Shown here: piece after piece, positions 37,512 to 45,289 of the stretch | How positions within the stretch are numbered: position 1 is the stretch's first letter | Layout of the letters: each line of letters opens with the position of its first letter | Source of the DNA: Caldilinea sp. CFX5 | GTDB lineage: Bacteria; Chloroflexota; Anaerolineae; Caldilineales; Caldilineaceae | Assembly: GCA_021405325.1 (NCBI GenBank) | Contig: QWII01000053.1 | Location: 1-64,000 of the forward strand | Reading direction: 5' to 3' | DNA: 64,000 bases | Made by a program: the position numbers and the translations under genes | The notes under the pieces: generated by a model | The model's input: only the letters and a program-made list of their open reading frames with translations | What the model was told of the DNA's origin: nothing | Database searches by the model: none

Positions 37512-37859
37512 TCACAGTTCAAGCTGAAAGCGGAGTGCATTAAGAATTTTTTGATGCAAGCGGTTGTCCTGCAATTCAACTAGCGCCCGTTCCAAACGGC
37601 TTTTGTCCAAGGTACGAATCTGGTAACAAAGGGCAATGGAATCTTGTTTTAAGCTCGTCTGGACAGCAGGCAATAACACTTCAGTGGGATAGATCGTGCG
37701 GGCCGAGGACTTACGCGAGGTAAGCGGAACAACATTAACCACTGGTAACAATTGATTAACCGCTTCTTTGCTCATGACAAGCACAGGTCGTTTGCCGGCC
37801 TGCTCTGACCCTAATGTTGGGTCAAGCACAGCAAGAAAAATCCACCACTGATAGCTCAT
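37512..37859 (-). CDS. MazF/PemK-type endoribonuclease toxin
   Basis: 115 residues from ATG 37859, whose ATGA overlaps the stop of the upstream antitoxin gene. AGKRPVLVMS, VVPLTSRK, SIALCYQIRTLDKSRL are the MazF/PemK core motifs, forming the RNA-cleaving SH3-like barrel. It should cut mRNA when freed from its partner. A start six codons earlier is possible but the 4-nt overlap argues for translational coupling. Confidence 0.85.
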   Translation of the reverse strand: MSYQWWIFLAVLDPTLGSEQAGKRPVLVMSKEAVNQLLPVVNVVPLTSRKSSARTIYPTEVLLPAVQTSLKQDSIALCYQIRTLDKSRLERALVELQDNRLHQKILNALRFQLEL

Positions 37860-38353
37860 GCAACTGGCTCCCACCATTCGGTATCGACAATGGCAAAGGC
37901 TGTCATTGTTTCCTGCAAGTCCGCCATGAAAAGTGGATCTGTCGCGGCATCCGCCATTTGCTGTACCATTCCTTCGTCATCGTTGAGTATACGCTCTAGC
38001 TCTATCCGTGGATCCTCTTGCACATATTTTTGCACAAAGCGTAACACAACAGCCTCTAGCTGTTGTGTGGAAATGCCACTAGATTGCGCTTCGCTAGCGA
38101 CAGCTTCCGGTAATTCAATAACAAGTGTACTCATGACAAGCTCCTCATTTTGAATAAAAATTGATTTTTCGCGTTGGTCTACCACGGCAAACACCAACTC
38201 AGCAGGGGTTTCATCGTCAAGATTTGTCGGGCGATCAATAAACGACTCAATCATTTGGGAAAAATCAACATCAGCCATTTCACCGATCAATTTTTCAGAC
38301 ATCCTTCTTCTCCTCTTGGTGTTGCCTGAACTAATATTGATCGTCTCAGCCAT
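37856..38353 (-). CDS. Antitoxin partner of the MazF-type toxin, with nested in-frame starts
   Basis: The frame gives 165 residues from ATG 38353, but ATG 38302 and ATG 38134 are also in frame, each with a GGAG-type ribosome site (GAGGAG before 38353 and 38134). The last 92 residues (MSTLVIELPEAVASEAQSSG onward) look like a complete short antitoxin. The first 73 residues resemble nothing I recognise. The gene may make a long and a short form, or the upstream part may be a fused leader. It should neutralise the MazF toxin and probably autoregulate. Confidence 0.7.
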   Translation of the reverse strand: MAETINISSGNTKRRRRMSEKLIGEMADVDFSQMIESFIDRPTNLDDETPAELVFAVVDQREKSIFIQNEELVMSTLVIELPEAVASEAQSSGISTQQLEAVVLRFVQKYVQEDPRIELERILNDDEGMVQQMADAATDPLFMADLQETMTAFAIVDTEWWEPVA

Positions 38354-38376
38354 TGCAATCGCTCCTCATATAGCGC

Positions 38377-38385
38377 ATTATACCA
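38377..38385 (-). promoter_or_regulatory. Extended -10 promoter of the toxin-antitoxin pair
   Basis: On the minus strand TGGTATAAT (TG-N-TATAAT) occupies 38377-38385, 24 nt ahead of ATG 38353. It lies only 10 nt beyond the end hairpin of the tnpB element, so sequence further upstream comes from the element. Confidence 0.6.
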
Positions 38386-38394
38386 TGTCAACAA

Positions 38395-38415
38395 CCCACG
38401 GCTAAAGCACGTGGG
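38395..38415 (-). ncRNA. End hairpin of the tnpB element and predicted guide boundary
   Basis: CCCACG (38395-38400) pairs with 38410-38415 and the tnpB stop codon TAG lies in the loop. In IS605-type elements such a hairpin ends the guide-RNA scaffold, so the guide would start at 38394 and read TTGTTGACATGGTATAATGC. The 5' start of the RNA is unknown. Confidence 0.5.
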
Positions 38416-39523
38416 CTTGTACCTGACTGGCGCTCATCGCCCTTGTCGAGACGTTCGGCCAATTGACTGTGGCCCTACCCCGAACACGAATGTTCAGAGC
38501 AGCATTGGTGTCTGCGTTAGCGGAATGACCGCAGGACACGCATAGAAAAGTGGCTTGGTCTTTTCGGTTAGCTTTATCAATGCAACCACAGACATTGCAA
38601 GCTCTAGAGGTATTGTGCGGATCAACCAGGAGGAAAGGAACGCCATACAGTTGGGCTTTGTACTCGATTTTGGAGCGCAGATCATGGAACGACCAAGCAT
38701 GATGTTGTCTCCGCTGTGCTTTACGAACCGTTACCCGTTTGCGGATACCCGTCAAGTCTTCCAGGGCAATCCCGCGGTTGGTGTCTTTAGCACGTTCAAC
38801 AATCTGCTTGGCGATCTGGTGGTTCACATCTTTGGCAAAACGCATCTCTTTTTTGGCGCGCTTTTTCAAGAGGCGTTTAGCCGACTTCGTGCCTTTGCTT
38901 TGTAACTTAGCGCGCAACTTCGCATGACGTTTGCGCAGGCTATTAACTTTGTTTCCAGCATACTGCTTACCGTCGCTGTCACTGGCAATGTTCGCAATAC
39001 CGAGGTCAACACCCAAGAAATCGTCAACATCTTTGGGCGTTGGTTCGTTGACTTCGCAGACGGTAAACAGGTAGAACGCACCGTCGATCAGGCACAGGTC
39101 AGACTCACCGCGAGAACCGGACAAGAGTTCTTTCGCCCGGTCATGCACGAAAAACGGCAAGTGCTTAATCCGTCCGTCTACCGTCCAGAGCGAAACCGTG
39201 TTCTTGTCCAGATTCCAAGACAAGATACGGCTGTCAAAGGCGATAGAGCCAAACGGCTGAAATTCGCGCTTGACTTTCTTATCCAGCTTATAGGCGTCGG
39301 TCACTTTGGCGATGCAACGGATGATAAGCTGCGCGGTCAATTCAAAGGTGGCTTTCACGTCATGATAGACCAGCTTTTGCACCTGGAACTTGCCAAACAC
39401 ACGGTTAGCCCAAGCAATTTCACTGATGAAATTGCAAGCGCTATTCGCGGTTTGGAGTGTTCGCTTCAAGCTATCCGCTTGTGCTTCGGTTGGTGTAAGT
39501 TTGACCCTTGCCATTAATTGCAT
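38402..39523 (-). CDS. tnpB: RNA-guided endonuclease TnpB (second, divergent copy)
   Basis: 373 residues starting MQLMARVKLTPTEAQADSL. RuvC-like acids: Asp in FLGVDLGIAN, Glu in GIALEDLTGIR, Asp in SANADTNAALNI. Zinc finger CNVCGCIDK...CVSCGH. A lysine-rich helical segment GTKSAKRLLKKRAKKEMRF characterises this subgroup. It is clearly different from the copy at 14611, so the two elements arrived separately. All catalytic residues are retained. Confidence 0.92.
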   Translation of the reverse strand: MQLMARVKLTPTEAQADSLKRTLQTANSACNFISEIAWANRVFGKFQVQKLVYHDVKATFELTAQLIIRCIAKVTDAYKLDKKVKREFQPFGSIAFDSRILSWNLDKNTVSLWTVDGRIKHLPFFVHDRAKELLSGSRGESDLCLIDGAFYLFTVCEVNEPTPKDVDDFLGVDLGIANIASDSDGKQYAGNKVNSLRKRHAKLRAKLQSKGTKSAKRLLKKRAKKEMRFAKDVNHQIAKQIVERAKDTNRGIALEDLTGIRKRVTVRKAQRRQHHAWSFHDLRSKIEYKAQLYGVPFLLVDPHNTSRACNVCGCIDKANRKDQATFLCVSCGHSANADTNAALNIRVRGRATVNWPNVSTRAMSASQVQAHVL

Positions 39524-39652
39524 GCAGATAGTGTATCACTATAGTGATAATATGCCAAATCTTGAAACGTCAATTTTGTGGGAACAATGTCCCGCTGAGT
39601 ACAGCGGCGCTATTCCTCCCACGGCTAATGGGAGTTAGGAATTTGTTTCGGT

Positions 39653-39722
39653 AATCGTAGGTGCGGTTTGTAACCGCACGGTTCCCAGGGAGCAAGTGCG
39701 GTTACAAACCGCACCTACGATT
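39653..39722. repeat. Inverted repeat M (27-nt perfect arms), family shared with 62764
   Basis: Arms 39653-39679 and 39696-39722 are perfect complements. Each arm contains GTGCGGTT-TGT-AACCGCAC, itself a hairpin, so the DNA could fold as one long stem or two short ones. The inner 23 nt of each arm are identical to repeat N at 62764-62825, making this a dispersed element. It lies upstream of the FAD oxidoreductase. Confidence 0.8.
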
Positions 39723-39767
39723 TATGCTATGAACACCACAAGCCAACGCATAGCGAAAGGAGGCAAG

Positions 39768-41071
39768 ATGACAACGCAACCAATCCCCGCACCCGTGATC
39801 CAGCAGTTCAAAGCTACCCTCCGCGGCCACCTGCTCCAACCTAATGATGCTGAATATGACAGCGCACGGCGCGTCTACAACGGCATGATCGACAAACGAC
39901 CGGCGCTGATCGCCCGCTGCCGCGATGTGGCCGATGTGATGAGTGCCGTCAATTTCGCCCGCGACCAGCAACTCTTGTTGGCGGTGCGCGGGGGTGGTCA
40001 TAATGGCGGCGGGTTAGGCGTCTGTGATGATGGGCTGGTCATCGACCTCGCCCCCATGCGCGGCATTCGCGTGGACCCGACGGCGCGCACCGTGTGCGTG
40101 GAGGGCGGCTGCACCTGGGGCGATGTCGATCATGCCACCCATGCCTTTGGTCTCGCTACGCCCAGCGGCATTATCTCCTCCACCGGCGTCGGCGGGTTGA
40201 CGCTGGGCGGCGGCATCGGTCATCTGACCCGCCAATATGGGTTGACCATTGATAACCTGCTGGCGGTGGACATGGTGTTGGCGGACGGCGCTTTTGTCAC
40301 GGCCAACGCCGAGCAGAACAGCGATCTCTTCTGGGCGGTGCGCGGTGGTGGCGGGAACTTTGGCGTCGTGACCGCGTTCCGCTTCCGCTTACACCCAATC
40401 CATACCGTCTATGCCGGACCGATCCTCTGGCATATCGAGCAAGCCGCCGATGTCATGCGCTTCTACCGCGACTTTATTGGTCAAGCCGACGAGGCATTTA
40501 ATGCCTGGTTTGCCTTCATGAAGGTGCCGCCGGGGCCGCCTTTCCCGGAAGCGCTTCATGCCCAAACGATGTGCGGTGTTGTCTGTTGTTACGCTGGCCC
40601 ACTCGACAAGGCCGAAGCTCTCTTCCAGCCGCTGCGTCAGTTCGGGTCACCGGCGTTGGATTTTGCCGGCCCCTACCCTACCCGGCGCTCCAAAGTATGT
40701 TTGATTCCCTGCTGCCGGTGGGGATGCAATGGTATTGGCGGGCCGACTTTGTCAACGAACTGAGCGACCAGGCGATTGCGCTCAATGTCAAGTATGGCGC
40801 GCAAATTCCCACCCTGCTCTCGCAGATGCACCTCTACCCGCTGGACGGCGCCGCCCAGCGAGTAGGCAATGTGGACACCGCCTTCAGCTATCGTGATGCC
40901 AAATGGGCGCAGGTGATCGTCGGCGTGGACCCCGACCCGGCCAACAATGCTCGCATCATGACCTGGTGCCAGGATTACTGGCTGGCGCTCCATCCCTACT
41001 CGGCGGGCGGCGCTTATGTCAACTTTATGATGGAAGAAGGGCAGGCGCGCGCGATTTGTAACCCAGCGTAA
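39768..41071 (+). pseudogene. FAD-linked oxidoreductase (BBE type) with a one-base frameshift
   Basis: ATG 39768 follows AAAGGAGG. The first frame (to about 40680) has the FAD-binding PCMH domain: VRGGGHNGGG, VEGGCTWGDVDHATHAFGLA and GLTLGGGIGHLTRQYG. The second frame resumes with PALQSMFDSLLPVG and ends at 41071 with the berberine-bridge-type tail YVNFMMEEG. The join is a C-rich tract near 40668-40682 where one base seems missing. Restoring it gives a normal-length protein of about 434 residues. True mutation or sequencing error cannot be separated here. Confidence 0.8.
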
Positions 41072-41083
41072 GAAAGGGGAGAG

Positions 41084-41234
41084 CGCCAAACACTACAACG
41101 GATTCAGAAGGTAACGGATTGCCTGCTTGCTCACTGGAAATGGTTGGAATAGCAAGCACAAAACATTTTATTCGTAACCATTCGGCGCCACCACGAAAAT
41201 CCGCTTCTTTCTGAATCCGTTGTAGTGTTTGGCG
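41084..41234. terminator. Inverted repeat O (26-nt perfect arms), related to repeat D
   Basis: Arms 41084-41109 and 41209-41234 are perfect complements and start 12 nt after the oxidoreductase stop. A nested CGGATT/AATCCG pair (41115-41120/41198-41203) mirrors the arrangement of repeat D. ACTACAACGGATTCAG in the arm corresponds to ACAACGGATTTAG in repeat D. The 99-nt loop has no ORF. Confidence 0.75.
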
Positions 41235-41320
41235 ACCCCACGTCCTTCGCTTGATGCGTATCGGTTACATACCGCTCTTACCTATCTCAACCTGTTTTTT
41301 TATAAGCAAGGAGCAAACTG

Positions 41321-42166
41321 ATGAAGTCGATCGCGCGTTGTTTCATTCTGTTGTCTATTGTCTTGTGGACGGCCTGTGTACCGATCCAAGCACCGCCGGC
41401 GGCGCCAGCCGCGGCACCGGCGGCCGCACCGGTTGTCCTTGGCCCAACCGCGGAGCTATCCGGTGAGTTTGATCTGGTGCAATTGATTGTCGACTTTCCC
41501 CCCGGCACCTGGACGCCCGCGCATACACATGGCGGCATGTTGTTGGTGACGGTGCTGAAAGGTGAGCAAACGGTACGTGATGAGCAAGGCAACGAGCAGA
41601 TCTACAAAGCCGGCGAGAGTTTCACCGAAACGCCCGGCGAGTATCTCGAAATCGGCAATGCCGGGCAGGAATTAGTCACGGTCTCGGCGGTGGCGCTGCT
41701 GCCCAAAGAGGCAAAATTATCGACGACCAAAGAGGGCATCAACACCGACAACGCGCCCCCTGGCCCCACCACCGTCTATCAAAACCGCCTACCCGTGACG
41801 GAAGCGCTTGGTGAATTTGAACTGGTGCAATTGCTGGTCGATTTTCCCACCGGCGCCTGGACGCCAGCCCATACCCATGGCGGGATGTTGCTGGTGACCG
41901 TACTAAGCGGTGAGCAAACCGTGCGCGACGATCAAGGCAACGAGAAGATCTACAAAGCCGGTGAGGCTTTCACCGAGACGCCGGGGGAGTATCTCGAAAT
42001 TGGCAATGTTGGGGAGGAATTAGTTACGGTCTCGGCAGTGGCGTTGTTGCCCAAAGGGGCAAAGCTGTCCACAACCAAAGAGGGTATCAGTACCGATAAG
42101 GCACCCCCAGGCCCGACAACGCTCTATCAAGTTAGGTTGGCAGCCAACAGTGTGGCTGCGCCGTAA
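41321..42166 (+). CDS. Lipoprotein with two nearly identical cupin domains
   Basis: 281 residues, ATG 41321 after AAGGAG. Lipobox LWTAC puts the lipidated Cys at 19; an Ala/Pro linker follows. Two cupin domains (about 48-157 and 163-272) differ at roughly 15 of 110 positions by my count, so the duplication is recent. Each has the metal motif WTPAHTHGGMLLVTVL and a second conserved segment GESFTETPGEY. It is a membrane-anchored extracytoplasmic protein, possibly binding a metal and small ligand; no reaction can be assigned. Its leader and upstream sequence resemble those of the haloperoxidase-like lipoprotein at 45290. Confidence 0.85.
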   Translation: MKSIARCFILLSIVLWTACVPIQAPPAAPAAAPAAAPVVLGPTAELSGEFDLVQLIVDFPPGTWTPAHTHGGMLLVTVLKGEQTVRDEQGNEQIYKAGESFTETPGEYLEIGNAGQELVTVSAVALLPKEAKLSTTKEGINTDNAPPGPTTVYQNRLPVTEALGEFELVQLLVDFPTGAWTPAHTHGGMLLVTVLSGEQTVRDDQGNEKIYKAGEAFTETPGEYLEIGNVGEELVTVSAVALLPKGAKLSTTKEGISTDKAPPGPTTLYQVRLAANSVAAP

Positions 42167-42244
42167 CGCCGACACAATGCTGGTTGCGCCGGTGTTGTGA
42201 ACACACCAGTCATAAAGAAGTGGTGATTCAACACATCGATCATA

Positions 42245-42302
42245 GCGATCCGCTGCCGGGAAGCTTGCCACCTTGCTGGGCCGCTTCCCGGCAGCGGATC
42301 GC
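42245..42302. terminator. Inverted repeat P (20-nt perfect arms, 18-nt loop)
   Basis: Arms 42245-42264 and 42283-42302 are perfect complements, GC-rich. It lies 78 nt after the bicupin stop and 42 nt before the next start. No T-tract. Confidence 0.7.
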
Positions 42303-42344
42303 CGCTTGCTGGGGATGCAGAGGCTCATGCCAAAGGAAAGCGCA

Positions 42345-43370
42345 ATGCACAAGCAAAGACCAGTTCTTGAATGGACGATCGCGGAAAACGACGCAGAGTG
42401 GGAACGCCGCTGTCTCCTGATTGGCGCAGAAAGCGAACCGGTCGCCACTCCTCACCCGCGCCCGCAGCGTTACTTTTGGCGTGGGGCAGCCTTGCTCCTG
42501 CTGTTCGTGGCCGTCGGTGGCTGGCAACGGAGCACGACCCAAGACCGGATGCCGCTGGACACAGTGGTCGTAACAGAGAGGGCGCTAGGCAAGCTGCGGG
42601 CAGATGCGCAAGTCGGGGCGGTCATGACTGCCAACCGCCCCAATGACCCGAATGCCACTGGCTGGTGGCCCCAGGAAGCACGCGCGTATATCAGTTTGTC
42701 CACCGCCCTACAAACCACGAAACTGATAGGTCATGGTGATAGAGCCATATCCGTAGTCGAATTGGGGGGTGGACGCGGGCTGGCGCACATCGTCACGACG
42801 GCCGCAACCGGCGCACCAGCGTACCGACAGACGCGCTTCTATCGGCGCTCGCCCGCGGGTTGGGTGCAGACGGAGCCGGTGGCTGACCTCTGGGGCGCAG
42901 AGCGCAGCCTGGAAACGACCTTCTTCGTCTTTCACTTCCAGCAGAATGATACCCCAGCCGTTACGGCGGTCGCACCGCAGCTTGATGCACTGTACACGAG
43001 CCTGCGGCGTAACTTTGGGTTGCCCATCTCGCTGATGAACCTGCCAATTGCGTTGGGTGGAGAAAAGCTACACATCGATGTGCGTATAACGCATCCCACT
43101 GGCGCACCGAACCAAGTCGATGCGCTGGCACGCATCCGTGTGTCTTCGCCGGCACTGTATGTCGCACCCGTTGACCTGACCGATGCCGAACTGCTGGCGC
43201 AGGCGATTGCCCTGCCGCTGCTCGATCAGGTGTTGGCCCAAGCTAGTGAGCATCATGCGATTGGCGCGTCCTGGCGGTCCATGTTGCCTGGTCTGCACTT
43301 ATGGCAACTGTGGGCGCTGGATCTACCCTTAGCCGCCTGGCGGGAAGAGGTGGTTATGCCGTGCCATTAG
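42345..43370 (+). CDS. Single-pass membrane protein of unknown function
   Basis: 341 residues from ATG 42345 (AAAGGA upstream); ATG 42327 is also possible. A cytoplasmic N-terminus (WTIAENDAEWERRCLLI) precedes one membrane helix (about 45-62, GAALLLLFVAVGGW). The remainder is extracytoplasmic, with no recognised domain; HHAIGASWRSMLPGLHLWQL near the end recalls a degenerate peptidase-like ending, which I would not rely on. The topology resembles anti-sigma or membrane sensor proteins, but no sigma factor gene adjoins it. Confidence 0.6.
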   Translation: MHKQRPVLEWTIAENDAEWERRCLLIGAESEPVATPHPRPQRYFWRGAALLLLFVAVGGWQRSTTQDRMPLDTVVVTERALGKLRADAQVGAVMTANRPNDPNATGWWPQEARAYISLSTALQTTKLIGHGDRAISVVELGGGRGLAHIVTTAATGAPAYRQTRFYRRSPAGWVQTEPVADLWGAERSLETTFFVFHFQQNDTPAVTAVAPQLDALYTSLRRNFGLPISLMNLPIALGGEKLHIDVRITHPTGAPNQVDALARIRVSSPALYVAPVDLTDAELLAQAIALPLLDQVLAQASEHHAIGASWRSMLPGLHLWQLWALDLPLAAWREEVVMPCH

Positions 43371-43387
43371 CCAACCAGTCAGGCTCT

Positions 43388-43404
43388 ACCTGTCAACGAC
43401 AGGT
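43388..43404. terminator. Short hairpin after the membrane protein gene
   Basis: ACCTGTC-AAC-GACAGGT is a perfect 7-bp hairpin starting 17 nt after the stop codon. No T-tract, so termination is uncertain. Confidence 0.4.
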
Positions 43405-43496
43405 GAACACCATCAACAACCATAAAGCAAGAGACCAATGACAAATCCACCAACCACGGTGGGCAGATGGCGTCAGACCGAAAGGAGACTGTTCCT

Positions 43497-44732
43497 GTGA
43501 AAATCCTACTTTTGAATCCAAATCGGCTCACGCCGCCCATCTTTCCTTGCGGCTTAGAGTACACCGCCGAGTTTCTGCACCAGCAAGGGCACGCGATTAC
43601 TGTACTCGATTTGAATGTGACCCAGGATCTCACGCCAGTCGCCGAGCAGGAGTTGGTGCTGGTTGGAGTGCGTAATCTGGATAGCGGGGCCAACAATCAA
43701 GCCTTTGAATTGGACAAAACCCGCCAACTCATTGCGGAAATCCGCAGGCACTACAAGGGAGTCATCGCCATTGCTGGCGCAGCGGTCAACCTGGTCCCGG
43801 AAGCGATTCGCGACTACTTGCAAGTAGAGTATGCCCTCGTCTCGAAAGGCTTTGGCGCGTTGCAACAGTTCGTAAGTCAACTCGCCCAAGGGATCGAGCC
43901 ACCAAGGGTGCTTACCGATTACACAGAATTTATCCATGGCACGTTTCGCCGCAATTTTGTCGATAAAGGTTTTTATCAAAAGGATGCCGGCCGGATTGGC
44001 GTTGCGACAAAATTTGGTTGTCCCATCGGGTGTGATTATTGTGTCTATCCGGCCGTTGATGGGCAGCGGATGAGGGCGCGAGCAGCGGATGAGGTCGTCG
44101 AGGAAATTGGTCATTTGGTCGCAGCAGGCGTAAAGCGTATTTTCTTTGTGGATGCACAGTTCAATATTCCAGTGAAACACGCGCTGACCATCCTGCAAAG
44201 GCTTCTCGATCAAGGCATTGCCGTCGATTGGGATGGCTTTCATAATCCCCATCCTAAAGCGCTGACCACCGACTATGTGCGTTGTTATCAGGCATTTGGC
44301 AACCAGCATATCTATTTGGGCATTGACAGTTTGTCCGATCCGGTGTTGAAGGCCATGCGCAAAGGGTTTACCGTCGCCGACATCGAACAGGCCGTGGATC
44401 GCTGTCGCGCGGTCGGGTTGGATGTGAGTTGCAGCCTGCTCTTTGGGCATCCGGCAGAAACGGTTGCTACGGTCACGGAGACCTTTCAGCGGCTGGATGC
44501 GCTCCAGTTCCATTATGTGGATGTCAGCCCTGCCATCCGCATTTATCCCAAGACGGCGTTGTATCAAACCGCGGTGACGCAAGGGCTAGTTCAGGCGGGC
44601 GATCCGTTGCTTCGTCCGCTCTTTTATCCTGTGGCGGAGCCGGTTGCCAAGACGATTCAACAATTGGCTGGTGAACGGGTCAATTGTCACCGGCCTGGCT
44701 ATCTGCAATATGTTGACTTGCGCTCGCTGTGA
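43497..44732 (+). CDS. Radical SAM protein with N-terminal cobalamin-binding-like domain
   Basis: GTG 43497 with AGGAG upstream gives 411 residues. Residues 1-140 resemble the B12-binding Rossmann domain of class B radical SAM proteins, but the DxHxxG cobalamin His motif is absent. The iron-sulfur motif is Cys175, Cys179, Cys182 (FGCPIGCDYC). SPAM features follow (FFVDAQFN, GIDSLSD, LFGHPAET). It could be a methyltransferase or other B12-type radical enzyme; lacking the His it may bind cobalamin base-on or not at all, as in some tryptophan-methylating relatives. A small ORF follows. Confidence 0.85.
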   Translation: MKILLLNPNRLTPPIFPCGLEYTAEFLHQQGHAITVLDLNVTQDLTPVAEQELVLVGVRNLDSGANNQAFELDKTRQLIAEIRRHYKGVIAIAGAAVNLVPEAIRDYLQVEYALVSKGFGALQQFVSQLAQGIEPPRVLTDYTEFIHGTFRRNFVDKGFYQKDAGRIGVATKFGCPIGCDYCVYPAVDGQRMRARAADEVVEEIGHLVAAGVKRIFFVDAQFNIPVKHALTILQRLLDQGIAVDWDGFHNPHPKALTTDYVRCYQAFGNQHIYLGIDSLSDPVLKAMRKGFTVADIEQAVDRCRAVGLDVSCSLLFGHPAETVATVTETFQRLDALQFHYVDVSPAIRIYPKTALYQTAVTQGLVQAGDPLLRPLFYPVAEPVAKTIQQLAGERVNCHRPGYLQYVDLRSL

Positions 44733-44783
44733 GCAAGAAGGTTATCCCTTGAACGGAACCCCAGCAACCTACGCTGTTACGCG

Positions 44784-44954
44784 ATGAATAGCGCACCCTG
44801 GCCACAACCAAACGGCTTTCCCCTGCGTTTGATTGCACCAATGACAAACGATCATGGCAATTTTCTGGAAAAGCTCGTCGCGATCTCGTCGCGATTCCGT
44901 CCCGACGGCCGGCTATGCTACCACCACAACGACGACACAATACCAATATGCTAG
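44784..44954 (+). CDS. Small 56-residue ORF after the radical SAM gene
   Basis: ATG 44784 to TAG 44952 encodes MNSAPWPQPNGFPLRLIAPM and 36 more residues ending in Cys. It lies 51 nt after the radical SAM gene on the same strand. Its size and position would suit a peptide substrate, but there is no good ribosome site and I see no known leader motif. It may be non-coding. Confidence 0.25.
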   Translation: MNSAPWPQPNGFPLRLIAPMTNDHGNFLEKLVAISSRFRPDGRLCYHHNDDTIPIC

Positions 44955-44987
44955 TTTCACAAGTAGCTGGACACTATCCCAATCAAT

Positions 44988-45206
44988 ATGATGAACAGCA
45001 AACCACCCTATTACCGCATCTACCTCTTGACCGTCTGGCAGGAGCAAAATCGTGGCCCGCCGGAACGCATCATCTGGCGCTTTCGCCTGGAAGACCCGCG
45101 TACAGGTCGGCAGCAACTTTTTGCTGACGCCACGATGTTGATGAGTGCGCTCCAAGCGCTCGCAACTGAAGTTACCGGCGCCAAGCCCGAAGGAGAGGCT
45201 GAATGA
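44988..45206 (+). CDS. Small conserved-looking protein of unknown function
   Basis: 72 residues: PPYYRIYLLTVWQEQN, then WRFRLEDPRTGRQQLFADATM and a final helix. The pattern of an amphipathic beta sheet (RIYLLTVW, WRFRLEDP) recurs, to my knowledge, in short Chloroflexota proteins of unknown function. Its stop overlaps a possible ATG at 45203, but the next gene more likely starts at 45290. Confidence 0.65.
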   Translation: MMNSKPPYYRIYLLTVWQEQNRGPPERIIWRFRLEDPRTGRQQLFADATMLMSALQALATEVTGAKPEGEAE

Positions 45207-45289
45207 CAAGGTTACGCTGTCAGTTCACACCGTTTGTCCCATTTTTGTATGCTTGCCATTCGTTCACAACTAATCCAAGGAGCAAACCA

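Larger units (their letters stand above)
38395..39640 (-). mobile_element. Second IS605/IS1341-type tnpB element (left end approximate)
   Basis: The right end is marked by the hairpin CCCACG/CGTGGG at 38395-38415. The other side has a related hairpin CTCCCA/TGGGAG (39616-39634) with the same CGGCTAA loop, which may be the left end or the remnant of another copy. No tnpA is present. The element lies directly upstream of the toxin-antitoxin promoter. Confidence 0.6.

Noticed and set aside
39696..39767. N-terminal extension MRLQTAPT of the FAD oxidoreductase
   Set aside because: The same peptide appears at 62786 on the other strand because both frames begin in the repeat M/N family; the real start is ATG 39768 with AAAGGAGG.
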